A stretch of DNA of 64,000 nt from Micromonospora sp045209745 (GTDB lineage Bacteria > Actinomycetota > Actinomycetes > Mycobacteriales > Micromonosporaceae): contig NZ_CP109273.1 in NCBI RefSeq assembly GCF_045209745.1, forward strand, positions 6,696,001-6,760,000, written 5' to 3'. Each line of letters opens with the position of its first letter. The stretch's first letter is position 1. The notes under the pieces are model-generated. The model was not told the origin of the DNA and did not search any database. It was given only the letters and a program-made list of their open reading frames with translations. Below are positions 24,371 to 32,419 of this stretch, piece after piece. A program made the position numbers and the translations under genes.

Positions 24371-27124
24371 GTGGAGAGTGAACTGGCGAACCTTCTGGGC
24401 CGGCGCGCAGAGCGCGACACGGTCAAGCAACTGCTGATCCGGGCACATGCCGGACACAGCGGGACACTCGTGGTGCGCGGGGAAGCAGGCATCGGGAAGA
24501 CCGCGATCCTGGGGCACGCCCGCGACACCGCGGCTCGATCCGGGTACCGGATCGAGTCCGCGGTCGGAGCAGAGTCCGAGACCCAGTTCGCGTTCGCCGG
24601 TCTGCACCAGCTGTGCGCGCCGCTGCTGGACCGGGTCGGTGTGCTGTCCGAGCCGCAGCAGGCCGCCCTCGGCGTGGCGTTCGGCTTGCGCGGCGGGGCG
24701 ACACCGGACCGGTTCCTGGTCGGGCTGGCCACCCTCAACCTGCTCGCCGAGATCGCCGAGGAACAGCCGCTGCTGTGCCTCGTCGACGACGCGCAGTGGC
24801 TGGACGAGGCCTCCGCACAGGTCCTGGCGTTCGTGGCACGCCGGGTCGGGGCCGAGCGGATGGCCCTGGTCTTCGCACACCGCGACGCCAGCACGAACGA
24901 GGTCCACCCGCTCTCCGGACTGCCAGAGCTGCGCCTGGACGGCCTCGGCACCAAAGATGCCGAAGCGCTGCTGGCGGCCGCGGTCCGCACCCCGCTGGAC
25001 GACGAGGTCCGTGAGCGGATCATCGCCGAAGCGCGCGGCAACCCGCTGGCGCTGCTGGAACTCCCCCGCAGCACGCCGCCGACACAGCTGGCCGGCGGGT
25101 TCGAGCTGCCCGACACCCTCACCGTCCCGCACCGCGTCGAGGACGAGTTCCGGCGCCGCAGCGGCAGCCTGCCACCCGACACCCAGCTGCTGCTGCTGGT
25201 CGCCGCCGCCGACCCGACCGGCGACGTGGCGCTGCTGTCGCGCGCGACCGCGCAGCTGGGGATCGCCCGCACGGGGGCCGCACCCGCAGAAGCCGCCGGA
25301 CTACTCGAGATCGACACCCGGGTGCGATTCCGCCACCCGCTGGCGCGCTCGGCCGTTTACCGGGCCGCCACCCCGCCGGACCAACGCCGCGCCCACGGCG
25401 CGCTGGCCGCCGCCACCGACCCTCAGCTCGATCCGGACCGGCGCGCCTGGCACCGCGCACAGTCAGTCCTGGGCACCGACGAGGAAGCCGCCGCGGAGCT
25501 GGAACGCTCGGCCGACCGGGCGCGGGCCCGTGGCGGGCTGGCCGCCGCGGCCGCGTTCCTGCAACGCGCGGCAACCCTCACCCCCGATCACGCCACCCGT
25601 GCCCGGCGGGCGCTGGAAGCCGCCCGCGCCAAGCACGAAGCCGGCGCCTCCGAAAGCGCGCTGGAACTGCTCACGGCGGCGCCGCTCGGGCCGCTGGATG
25701 CCCTGCAACGCGCGCATCTCGACCTGCTGCGAGCCCAGATCGTGTTCCACCTGACCCGAGGCACCGAGGTGTCGGGCATGCTGATGGATGCCGCCAAGGC
25801 GTTCGCCCCGTTGGACGCCGCGCTGTCCCGCGAGACCTACCTACATGCGCTGGACGCGGCGATCATCAACGGCGGGGGCGACGCGGTGCGCATCGCCGAA
25901 GCGACCCTGGCCGCCCCCGCACCCGGGGTGCCGGCGCGACCGGTGGACCTGCTCCTCGACGGGCTCGTGACGACCTTGACGAGGGGCTATGCGGCGGGAG
26001 TGCCCGGGCTACGGCTCGCGCTGGCAGCGTTCCGCGACGGCCCGCAGGCGGAATCTGTGCAGTCCAGCCAGAGCGACCGTTGGCTGTGGCTGGCCGGCCG
26101 CAACGCCGTGGCGGTCCTCGACGACGAACTGCTCTACGTGCTGGCCGCCCGCAACGTCCAGCTCGCTCGTGAGGCCGGCGCGCTGGCGACGCTCCCCGCC
26201 GCACTGAACTTCCTGTCCATCACGTCGGTCCTGATGGGCGATCTCGCCCACGCCGACGAGCTGGCCACCGAGGCCACGGTGATCACACAGGCGACCGGGG
26301 GCGTGCCGTTGCGCCATGCTCGCGTCATTCTCAACGCCTGGCGTGGCGACCAGGCCGAGACCACTGCGCTCAACGCCATCATCGCCAGCGATGTCACCTA
26401 CCCCGACGAGGGCGTGGAGGTCTCCCTGGCCCAGTACGCGATGGCAGTGCTCCACAACGGGTTGGGCAACTATTCGGTCGCGCAGGAAGCCGCGGCGAGG
26501 GCGTGCAAATCCGACGAACAGTCGATCAGCAGCACGGGCCTACCCGAGCTCATCGAGGCTTCCGTCCGTGCCGGCGAGCCGGAACGAGCGGCACTCGCAC
26601 TGGAGCAGTTCAGCTCACGCGCGTATGCGTGCGGCACCTCGTGGGCTCTGGGCCTGGCCGCGCGCTCACGAGCGCTGACGAGCACGGGGCCGGGTACCGA
26701 GGAGCAGTACCGCGAAGCGATCGAACGGCTCGGAGAGTCCCGGATGGCCAGCGACGCGGCTCGTGCTCACCTCGTCTACGGTGAGTGGCTGCGCCGCGAA
26801 GGCCGCCGCCAGGACGCGCGCAAGAGACTCCGCACCGCCTACCAACAGCTGTCGGAGCTGGGCTTGGAAGCGTTCGCCGAGCGCGCCGCCCGCGAGCTGC
26901 GCGCCACCGGTGAACACCCACGCAAACGCAGCACCCAGCCGGCCCACGCCCTCACCACCCACGAGTTGCACATCGCCCGATTGGTCGCCACCGGGGCGAC
27001 CTCCCGGGAGATCGCCGCACAGCTGTTCCTGAGCCCACGCACCATCGAAGCGCACCTGCGCAACATCTTCCGCAAACTCGGCATCACCTCCCGCCGACAG
27101 CTCAAGGATCTGCCGCTTCCCTGA
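24371..27124 (+). CDS. LAL-family LuxR regulator A (ATPase plus LuxR HTH)
   Basis: The product is about 917 residues. An AAA-type ATPase at the N-terminus has Walker A GEAGIGKTA (residues 37-45) and Walker B LCLVDDAQWLDEAS. A long alpha-helical TPR-like middle region follows, and a C-terminal LuxR HTH (LTTHELHIARLVATGATS, then SPRTIEAHLRNIFRKLG). This is the MalT/LAL architecture. Start GTG 24371 is chosen because paralogues begin at the same point and an upstream extension runs into duplicated intergenic DNA. It is nearly colinear with LAL B at 39633. Inducer unknown. Element copy a lies just upstream. Confidence 0.92.
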   Translation: MESELANLLGRRAERDTVKQLLIRAHAGHSGTLVVRGEAGIGKTAILGHARDTAARSGYRIESAVGAESETQFAFAGLHQLCAPLLDRVGVLSEPQQAALGVAFGLRGGATPDRFLVGLATLNLLAEIAEEQPLLCLVDDAQWLDEASAQVLAFVARRVGAERMALVFAHRDASTNEVHPLSGLPELRLDGLGTKDAEALLAAAVRTPLDDEVRERIIAEARGNPLALLELPRSTPPTQLAGGFELPDTLTVPHRVEDEFRRRSGSLPPDTQLLLLVAAADPTGDVALLSRATAQLGIARTGAAPAEAAGLLEIDTRVRFRHPLARSAVYRAATPPDQRRAHGALAAATDPQLDPDRRAWHRAQSVLGTDEEAAAELERSADRARARGGLAAAAAFLQRAATLTPDHATRARRALEAARAKHEAGASESALELLTAAPLGPLDALQRAHLDLLRAQIVFHLTRGTEVSGMLMDAAKAFAPLDAALSRETYLHALDAAIINGGGDAVRIAEATLAAPAPGVPARPVDLLLDGLVTTLTRGYAAGVPGLRLALAAFRDGPQAESVQSSQSDRWLWLAGRNAVAVLDDELLYVLAARNVQLAREAGALATLPAALNFLSITSVLMGDLAHADELATEATVITQATGGVPLRHARVILNAWRGDQAETTALNAIIASDVTYPDEGVEVSLAQYAMAVLHNGLGNYSVAQEAAARACKSDEQSISSTGLPELIEASVRAGEPERAALALEQFSSRAYACGTSWALGLAARSRALTSTGPGTEEQYREAIERLGESRMASDAARAHLVYGEWLRREGRRQDARKRLRTAYQQLSELGLEAFAERAARELRATGEHPRKRSTQPAHALTTHELHIARLVATGATSREIAAQLFLSPRTIEAHLRNIFRKLGITSRRQLKDLPLP

Positions 27125-27360
27125 CCAGACATGCACACACACGGCCAAAAGCCCCTGGGGAGGCCAGAGCTGTCGCAAGGTAGGGATATGACCGGATGGC
27201 CGGTCATCGGGTAGCCACGCTGGTTCCGGTTGGTTGCGTTGAAGAGCGCGGCCTTCTGGTGATCATTCAGGTGTCTAGACTGAATGATAAAGGCGAAGGA
27301 CCGCGCTCGTGGAAGCATCATCGTTGATCGGGCGGGCTGTCCGCACGTCTGCACGCCGTG

Positions 27361-27560
27361 TCGCAGCAGGTGCAGCAGGACACATCGGGGTCGTTGGCGC
27401 AGGTGCCGGACCCGCGTGATCCGCGAGGTCTGCCCGCGACCACGGCCACGGCCGCCAGACATCCGCCAGCTGCAAGCGGTCACCTGCACCGGGCCGCTGC
27501 GCCTGGACTTCCCGCACGCCCAGCAAGCCCTATGGATCCGCCGCCGCCGGCTCAACCCGG
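27361..27560 (+). mobile_element. Internally deleted ISAs1-family element
   Basis: SLAQVPDPRDPRG, the conserved N-terminal block of ISAs1 transposases, is followed within about 30 codons by AVTCTGPLRLDFPHAQQALW from the C-terminal block. The catalytic middle is missing, so it is a deletion derivative. It separates LAL A from the LAL D tip. Confidence 0.7.
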
Positions 27561-27565
27561 CCAAC

Positions 27566-27602
27566 GGCGCCGGCCCAGAAGGTTCGCCAGTTTCATTCCC
27601 AC
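27566..27602 (-). pseudogene. LAL regulator 5' tip (locus D)
   Basis: Starting at GTG 27602 on the minus strand, the codons for KLANLLGRR match the start of LAL A, and the upstream region matches too. Homology ends at 27566, where the ISAs1 remnant starts. Only about 12 codons survive. Confidence 0.7.
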
Positions 27603-27627
27603 CCGAGCCCGTCGGCACTGCAATAAG

Positions 27628-27650
27628 TAGGTAAGTGTCACCGACGCGAA
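27628..27650 (+). promoter_or_regulatory. LAL-island element, copy b
   Basis: TAGGT, 7 nt, ACCGACGCGAA, adjoining the LAL D tip. Confidence 0.6.
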
Positions 27651-27802
27651 GCTCACCCGCCAAACCCAAGTTCTCAACTGTGGACGGGGCGACGATCCGG
27701 CCGCCGCATGCTGGGCCTGCCCGCACACCGGCCCCGTCGCTGGTCTGGCACGCCCTGGCACCGACCATCCACCTCTCGGCACGGTGGCGACCGGCGAAGC
27801 AA

Positions 27803-27825
27803 TCAGGGGCTTCCACCGACGCGAA
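27803..27825 (+). promoter_or_regulatory. LAL-island element, copy h
   Basis: TCAGG, 7 nt, ACCGACGCGAA, 139 bp upstream of the small ABC-like frame at 27965. Confidence 0.55.
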
Positions 27826-27964
27826 GGTGCCGCCACCGATGCCAGCCTGAAGACACGCCATGACCGGCAACGACCGGACCAGCGCCGGACCCCATCCGCC
27901 CGGGAACGGCCTTGAACCGCGAGGTCGCCGCCCCCTTCGAACCGTTGACGCGAAAGGAACCGCC

Positions 27965-28171
27965 ATGTCAGTCAGCGCTGTCATCGACGTTGCCAGGCGG
28001 AACCTCAGCTACGGCGATGTTCGTGCCGCGAAGGGCCTTTCGTTCCGGCCCGACCTCGCCGGTGGGGCCGGCACTCATGTGTCCCAGTTGCCCGGTGTTG
28101 CGAAGCGGGGTCTGGACTTCGCCGCCGCGGAACTCCACCAAGAGCGAGCGAGAGCAGTTAGGAAATCCTGA
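27965..28171 (+). CDS. Small ORF, decayed ABC ATPase N-terminus, coupled to Ser/Thr kinase A
   Basis: The 68-residue product begins VIDVARRNLSYGDVRAAKGL, recognisably homologous to VIEVDQLNVTYGEFDAVKDL of the ABC ATPase fragment at 31117. It lacks Walker A and then diverges. An AAAGGA site is intact and its stop overlaps the ATG of the kinase gene as TGATG, so it may still be translated as a leader frame for the kinase. Function unknown. Confidence 0.5.
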   Translation: MSVSAVIDVARRNLSYGDVRAAKGLSFRPDLAGGAGTHVSQLPGVAKRGLDFAAAELHQERARAVRKS

Positions 28172-29088
28172 TGAGCACGAATCGAGTCCTTTATGGAAAT
28201 TATGAGGTAGGCGATCTCATTGGCTCGGGCGGTATGGCCAATATTCGCCTAGGTCGTGACATCCGCTCAGGTCGCTCCGTTGCGATCAAGGTGCTCCGCA
28301 GAGACCTTGCACAGGATCCCCTGTTCCAATCCAGGTTTCGACGCGAGGCGCGGATGTTGGCTCGCCTCAACCATCCTGCAATCGTCTCCGTCTATGACAC
28401 TGGATATAAAGAGGTGGAAGGAGGCTCGGCGGATAAGGTGCGCGTTCCATATATCGTCATGGAGTATGTCGCTGGCCGGTCCCTGCGGGACCTCCTCAAG
28501 GTTGGCGAGCTAAGACTCAAGGAATCGATCCAGTATCAGGTCGGGGTCCTCTCGGCGCTTGAGTTCAGTCATCGCGCGGGCATTGTCCATCGCGACATCA
28601 AACCGGCCAATGTGATGATCACGACCGAGGGTGCCGTCAAAGTCGTGGACTTTGGAATCGCACGCGCCAGTGGTGATTCAGCCGCGACGATAACCCAAGC
28701 CCACGAGGTCCTTGGAACTCCCCATTATCTCTCTCCCGAGCAGGTGCGCGGTGAAACCGCGGACGCCCGCAGCGACCTTTACTCCGCAGGCTGCCTGCTC
28801 TACGAACTACTTACCGGGCGGCCACCCTTTATCGGTCCTGACCCGCTCTCTGTCGCCTACCAACACGTCTACGAGGAACCCGCGCGGGCCAGCACGCGCC
28901 GTCCAGACCTCACCCCCGCGCTTGATTCCGTACTCGTGAAGGCTCTCGCCAAAGCCCGAAAGGATCGATTCCCGAACGCGCGAGCGTTCAGAGAGGCGCT
29001 CCAGTCCGCGACGAAGGGCATCATTCGCGAAGATGGCGGTGCTCACAACGTGCCCGGCGCGCTACCCGCACTGGTACCCGTGCCCTGA
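28171..29088 (+). CDS. Soluble Ser/Thr protein kinase (paralogue A)
   Basis: The 305-residue product is essentially a PknB-type kinase domain: glycine loop IGSGGMANIRLG, Lys40 in AIKVLRRDL, catalytic Asp142 in HRDIKPANV, Asp160 of DFG, and SPEQVRGETADARSDLYSAG. There is no transmembrane or PASTA region, so it should be cytosolic. The gene uses many more A/T third positions than its neighbours. The last codons (from about 29062) overlap an IS5-family remnant, so the original C-terminus was probably replaced. The paralogue is at 42690. Confidence 0.92.
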   Translation: MSTNRVLYGNYEVGDLIGSGGMANIRLGRDIRSGRSVAIKVLRRDLAQDPLFQSRFRREARMLARLNHPAIVSVYDTGYKEVEGGSADKVRVPYIVMEYVAGRSLRDLLKVGELRLKESIQYQVGVLSALEFSHRAGIVHRDIKPANVMITTEGAVKVVDFGIARASGDSAATITQAHEVLGTPHYLSPEQVRGETADARSDLYSAGCLLYELLTGRPPFIGPDPLSVAYQHVYEEPARASTRRPDLTPALDSVLVKALAKARKDRFPNARAFREALQSATKGIIREDGGAHNVPGALPALVPVP

Positions 29089-29220
29089 GCTGCTTCAAGC
29101 AGGCGGTCCTGGTCATCCGCTGGTTCCTGGATCGCACCAGGGCCAGCCAGCTGGCCGCCGACAACGCGATCGGTAAGTCCACCGTCTACGACTACCTGCA
29201 TGAGGGCATCGGCGTGCTCG
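29062..29220 (+). mobile_element. IS5-family transposase N-terminal remnant
   Basis: In a frame shifted from the kinase, RRGTRA-type lead-in is followed by FKQAVLVIRWFLDRTR, LAADNAIGKSTVYDYLHEGI and VLA, the N-terminal HTH of IS5-family transposases. It is cut off at about 29220 by the LAL C fragment. Confidence 0.6.
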
Positions 29221-29257
29221 CCCCCACGCGCCGAGTCTGGAGGCGGCGACCGCACCG

Positions 29258-29694
29258 GGTGTCGATCTCCAGCAGCCCGGCTGCCTCGGCTGCCTCGGCC
29301 GCTTCGCGGCCGATGCCCAACTGCGCGGCCGCCCGCCGCAGCAACTCCACGTCGCCGGTCGGCTCGGCCGCGGCGACCAACAGCAGCAACTGCGTGTCGG
29401 CGGGCAGGCTGCCGGAGCGGCGCCGGAATGCGTCCTCGACGCGGTGCGGGACGCCCAGCGCGTCGGGCAGCTCGAACCCGCCGATCAGCTGTGCGGGCTG
29501 CGCACTGCGAGGCAGCTCCAGCAGCGCCAAGGGGTTGCAACGCGCCTCGGCGACGATCCAGTCGCGTACCCGGTCGTCCAGCGGTGCGCGGACCGCGGCT
29601 GCCAGCAGCGCCCGGGCGTCGGTCTCGCCGAGTCCGTCCAGCCGTAGCTCCCGCAGTCCGGCGAACACCCCAACGTCGCGGTCGGTGGGGTCGC
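29258..29694 (-). pseudogene. LAL regulator middle fragment (locus C)
   Basis: FAGLRELRLDGLGETDARAL, PLALLELPRS, GGFELPDAL and EPTGDVELLRRAAAQLGI match residues about 175-320 of LAL A and B. On its 5' side homology stops exactly at the right end of the TnpB element (29694/29695), and on its 3' side at the IS5 remnant. Not functional. Confidence 0.85.
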
Positions 29695-29850
29695 TTGACG
29701 ATCTCTCCGCGCTAAAGGACGGAGGTTCCCTCCACGCTGCGCGTGGAACACGCGGCGTCCGGGCGGATTCCTGCTTCGCGGCGCGGTGCCGGCACGGGTG
29801 CCGGTCTTACCTGCGCTCCACAGACGTTTAGGCTCTCGGCGCGTCCCGCC
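29695..29850 (-). ncRNA. Predicted omega-RNA / right end of the IS605-type element
   Basis: Downstream of tnpB on the minus strand the sequence includes the hairpin GGAGGGAACCTCC, then CTTTAGCGCGGAGAGA and GTCAA. This is the usual right-end pattern of IS605/IS607-type TnpB elements, where the 3' end of the guide RNA scaffold lies. It overlaps the end of tnpB. The guide would be the flanking LAL C sequence beginning GCGACCCCACCG. Boundaries are inferred. Confidence 0.5.
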
Positions 29851-30836
29851 GCGAGTATGTTGATGGCCGCGTTGACGTCCCGGTCGTGGGTCGATCCGCA
29901 TGGGCAGGTCCACGATCGGAGGTTGAGCGTCATCTTGTCGTTGATCCGGCCGCAGTCGGAGCACATCCGGGTGGAGGGAAAGAACCGGTCCACCCGGCCG
30001 AAGGTCCGCCCGTACCGGGCGGCTTTGTACTGCAACATGTCGGTGAAGCTGGCCCAGCCCGCATCGTGCACGGACTTCGCGAGTCTGGTTCGGCCGAGAC
30101 CGGTCACGCACAGGTCCTCGACGTATACCGCTTGGTTGTCGCGGATGATCGTCGTGGACAGTTTGTGCTGCCAGTCCCGCCGGGTGTCGGCCACCCGGGC
30201 GTGCGCCCTGGCGACTTTCACGACGGCTTCCTTGCGGTTCTGACTGCCTCGCTGCTTGCGGGACAGGTCCTGCTGCAACCGCTTGAGCTTGCGGGCCGCG
30301 CGGCGCAGGAACTTCGGTGCGGTCACCTTCGTGCCGTCGGAAAGGACGGCGAAGTGGGTCAACCCGAGGTCGATGCCCATCTCGGACTCGACCGGCGGCA
30401 ACGGCTCGTCTGTGGTCTGCACAACGAACGAGGCGAAGTACCGGCCCGCAGCGTCCCGGATCACCGTGACCGAGGTGGGCTCGGCCGGCAAATCCCGCGA
30501 CCAGCGCACGCTCAGGTCACCGACCTTCGGCAACCGCAGCCGGCCATTGGCACAGACCTTGAACCGGCTGTTCCTGGTGAACCGGATGGCCTGCCGGTTG
30601 TCCTTGCGGGACCGGAACCGCGGCGGAGCCACCTTCCGACCTTCGCGTCTGCCGGTGACCGAGGCGAAGAAGTTGCGGTACGCGGTGTTCAGGTCCGCGA
30701 GGGCCTGCTGCAGCACCACCGACGACACCTCGGCCAGCCACGCCCGTTCGGGTGTGGCTTTGGCCAGGGTGATGACCTGCCTGGACAGCTCCCCGTCGGT
30801 GACGTACCGCCGTCCGGCGGAGTAGGTGGTTGTCAC
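29712..30836 (-). CDS. tnpB: TnpB-type RNA-guided nuclease, N-terminally truncated
   Basis: From GTG 30836 the product is about 374 residues. The RuvC residues are all visible: Asp156 in GIDLGLTHFAV, Glu240 in VYVEDL and Asp320 in HDRDVNAAINIL. The zinc finger (Cys292, Cys295, Cys311, Cys313) is intact. The normal first 40-50 residues, including the conserved RxYP start, are missing. In their place the frame begins in a LAL-type promoter sequence, encoding VTTTYSAGRR. No tnpA is present. It may be active, inactive or a repressor; loss of the N-terminus makes normal DNA binding doubtful. Confidence 0.85.
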   Translation of the reverse strand: MTTTYSAGRRYVTDGELSRQVITLAKATPERAWLAEVSSVVLQQALADLNTAYRNFFASVTGRREGRKVAPPRFRSRKDNRQAIRFTRNSRFKVCANGRLRLPKVGDLSVRWSRDLPAEPTSVTVIRDAAGRYFASFVVQTTDEPLPPVESEMGIDLGLTHFAVLSDGTKVTAPKFLRRAARKLKRLQQDLSRKQRGSQNRKEAVVKVARAHARVADTRRDWQHKLSTTIIRDNQAVYVEDLCVTGLGRTRLAKSVHDAGWASFTDMLQYKAARYGRTFGRVDRFFPSTRMCSDCGRINDKMTLNLRSWTCPCGSTHDRDVNAAINILAAGRAESLNVCGAQVRPAPVPAPRREAGIRPDAACSTRSVEGTSVL

Positions 30837-30845
30837 CGATGCGAA
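30823..30845 (+). promoter_or_regulatory. LAL-island element, copy c, at the tnpB fusion point
   Basis: TAGGT, 7 nt, ACCGATGCGAA. Its reverse complement forms the first codons of the truncated tnpB frame. Confidence 0.6.
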
Positions 30846-31046
30846 TCGCAATTCTTCCCGATGCCGGCCGCCTCTGCACGGCCGCGTTCTCAACGCGGAC
30901 GGATTGATGACTCGGATGCCGCAGGTCGAGACAGGCCTCGAGCACGCGGCTTTCGTCGCTGGTCAACCGCACCAGCCGCCCAACCTGGCTGCCTCGCACA
31001 GACAGCGACCAGCTCGCTTGCGGCTGAGTGCGCTGACGGTGAGAGC

Positions 31047-31069
31047 TAAGGGGTTTATACCGATGCCAA
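31047..31069 (+). promoter_or_regulatory. LAL-island element, copy i, upstream of ABC ATPase fragment
   Basis: TAAGG, 7 nt, ACCGATGCCAA, 47 bp before the ABC start. Confidence 0.5.
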
Positions 31070-31116
31070 GGTGCCGCCAGTGGCGGAAGCCTTGTGTCGA
31101 GACGAAAGGATCCGTG

Positions 31117-31374
31117 ATGCCCGTCAGACCTGTCATCGAAGTCGACCAACTGAACGTCACCTACGGCGAGTTCGACGCCGTCAAGGATCTCTCGTTCCAG
31201 GTCGCGCGCGGGGAGCTCTACGCACTCTTCGGCACCAATGGTGCGGGCAAGACCTCGACCCTGGAGGTCATCGAGGGCCACCGGACGGCGTCGGCGGGCA
31301 CGGTGCGCGTGTTCGGCAAGAGCCCCACGGACCGGCGCGCGGTGCGTCCTTCTGCCCGGAGGCTCGGCTACTGA
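31117..31374 (+). pseudogene. ABC transporter ATPase, 5' fragment
   Basis: About 85 residues: VIEVDQLNVTYGEFDAVKDL, Walker A FGTNGAGKTSTLEVIEGH and FGKSPTDRRAV, as in daunorubicin-resistance-type ABC-2 ATPases. The Q-loop, signature and Walker B are missing. The frame closes at once after a junction to permease sequence. AAAGGA precedes the ATG. Confidence 0.85.
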
Positions 31375-31507
31375 GTTGATCGTCAACGCCTGGAACGGCG
31401 GGGTCCCACTGGCCGACTCCATGCTCCTGCTGGCTCCGACCTTGGTCTGGGTGGCGGTGGCGATTGTGCTGGCCGCGCGGATGTTCTGCTGGGAGCCCCG
31501 TCGATAA
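31373..31507 (+). pseudogene. ABC-2 permease, 3' fragment
   Basis: ELIVNAWNGGVPLADSMLLL, then a hydrophobic helix (LVWVAVAIVLAARMF) and the ending WEPRR match the last part of ABC-2 type permeases that normally follow such ATPases. An internal deletion joined it to the ATPase fragment. Confidence 0.75.
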
Positions 31508-31579
31508 GCGCCGCGACACGACAACGACGTCCAGCGCGGACACAACCCACGAAGTACGCGACAACAGAAGGAAACAATC

Positions 31580-32419
31580 ATGGGATTCATCGCCGTAGGG
31601 ATCGAGAACAGCACCCCGATCGAGCTGCACTACGAGGATCAGGGCGCAGGTCAGCCGGTTGTCCTCATCCACGGGTATCCGCTGAACGGCCACAGCTGGG
31701 AGCTTCAGACGCGTGAGCTGCTTGCTGCCGGATACCGGGTGATCACCTACGACCGTCGTGGCTTTGGGCGCTCGTCGAAGGTAGGTTCCGGCTACGACTA
31801 CGACACGTTCGCGGCCGATCTGAACACCGTGCTGGAGACGCTCGACCTGCGCGACGTCGTCCTCGTCGGGTTCTCGATGGGCACCGGTGAGCTGGCCCGC
31901 TATGTCTCGCAGTACGGCCACCAGCGGGTGGCGAAACTGGCGTTCCTCGCCTCACTCGAACCGTTCCTGGTCGAGCATGACGACAACCCCGGGGGCCTGC
32001 CGCAGAAGGTGTTCGACGGGATCGAGGCCGCGGCAAAGCGTGACCGCTACGCCTGGTACACGCAGTTCTTCTCGGACTTCTACAACCTCGACGAGAACCT
32101 TGGCAGCCGGATCAGCCAGGAGGCTGTCACCGGCAGCTGGAACGTCGCCGTCTCCAGCGCGCCGGTGGCGGCCTACGCCGTCGTGTCTTCTTGGATCGAG
32201 GACTTCCGCGCCGACGTCGAGGCGGTCCGTGCCAGCGGCAAACCGGCCCTGATCCTGCACGGCACCGCCGATAAAATCCTCCCGATCGACGCTACCGCCC
32301 GGCGCTTTCGCCAGGGCCTGCCCGAGGCCGAGTACGTCGAGATCGAAGGCGCCCCACACGGGCTGCTCTGGACCCACGCCGACGAGGTCAACGCCGCCCT
32401 GCGCACCTTCCTCGGCTGA
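31580..32419 (+). CDS. Alpha/beta hydrolase, cofactor-free haloperoxidase/esterase type
   Basis: The 279-residue product has the nucleophile Ser99 in VLVGFSMGTGE, Asp231 in HGTADKILP and His260 in APHGLLW, plus the oxyanion part LIHGYPLNGHSW. This matches non-heme chloroperoxidase-like hydrolases. GGAAA lies before the ATG. The natural substrate is unknown. It sits directly downstream of the broken ABC genes. Confidence 0.92.
   Translation: MGFIAVGIENSTPIELHYEDQGAGQPVVLIHGYPLNGHSWELQTRELLAAGYRVITYDRRGFGRSSKVGSGYDYDTFAADLNTVLETLDLRDVVLVGFSMGTGELARYVSQYGHQRVAKLAFLASLEPFLVEHDDNPGGLPQKVFDGIEAAAKRDRYAWYTQFFSDFYNLDENLGSRISQEAVTGSWNVAVSSAPVAAYAVVSSWIEDFRADVEAVRASGKPALILHGTADKILPIDATARRFRQGLPEAEYVEIEGAPHGLLWTHADEVNAALRTFLG

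Larger units (their letters stand above)
24160..24408. repeat. Left arm of inverted duplication flanking LAL A
   Basis: Reverse-complement homologue of about 27566-27830. The arms share the LAL start (about 13 codons), the promoter and two island elements. Confidence 0.7.
27566..27830. repeat. Right arm of inverted duplication
   Basis: Inverted copy of 24160-24408 with island elements b (27628) and h (27803). Confidence 0.7.

Noticed and set aside
29660..29694. TnpB guide from LAL C targeting LAL A and B
   Set aside because: The guide start GCGACCCCACCGACCGCGAC differs at many positions from the matching places in LAL A and B, so targeting of the paralogues is unlikely.
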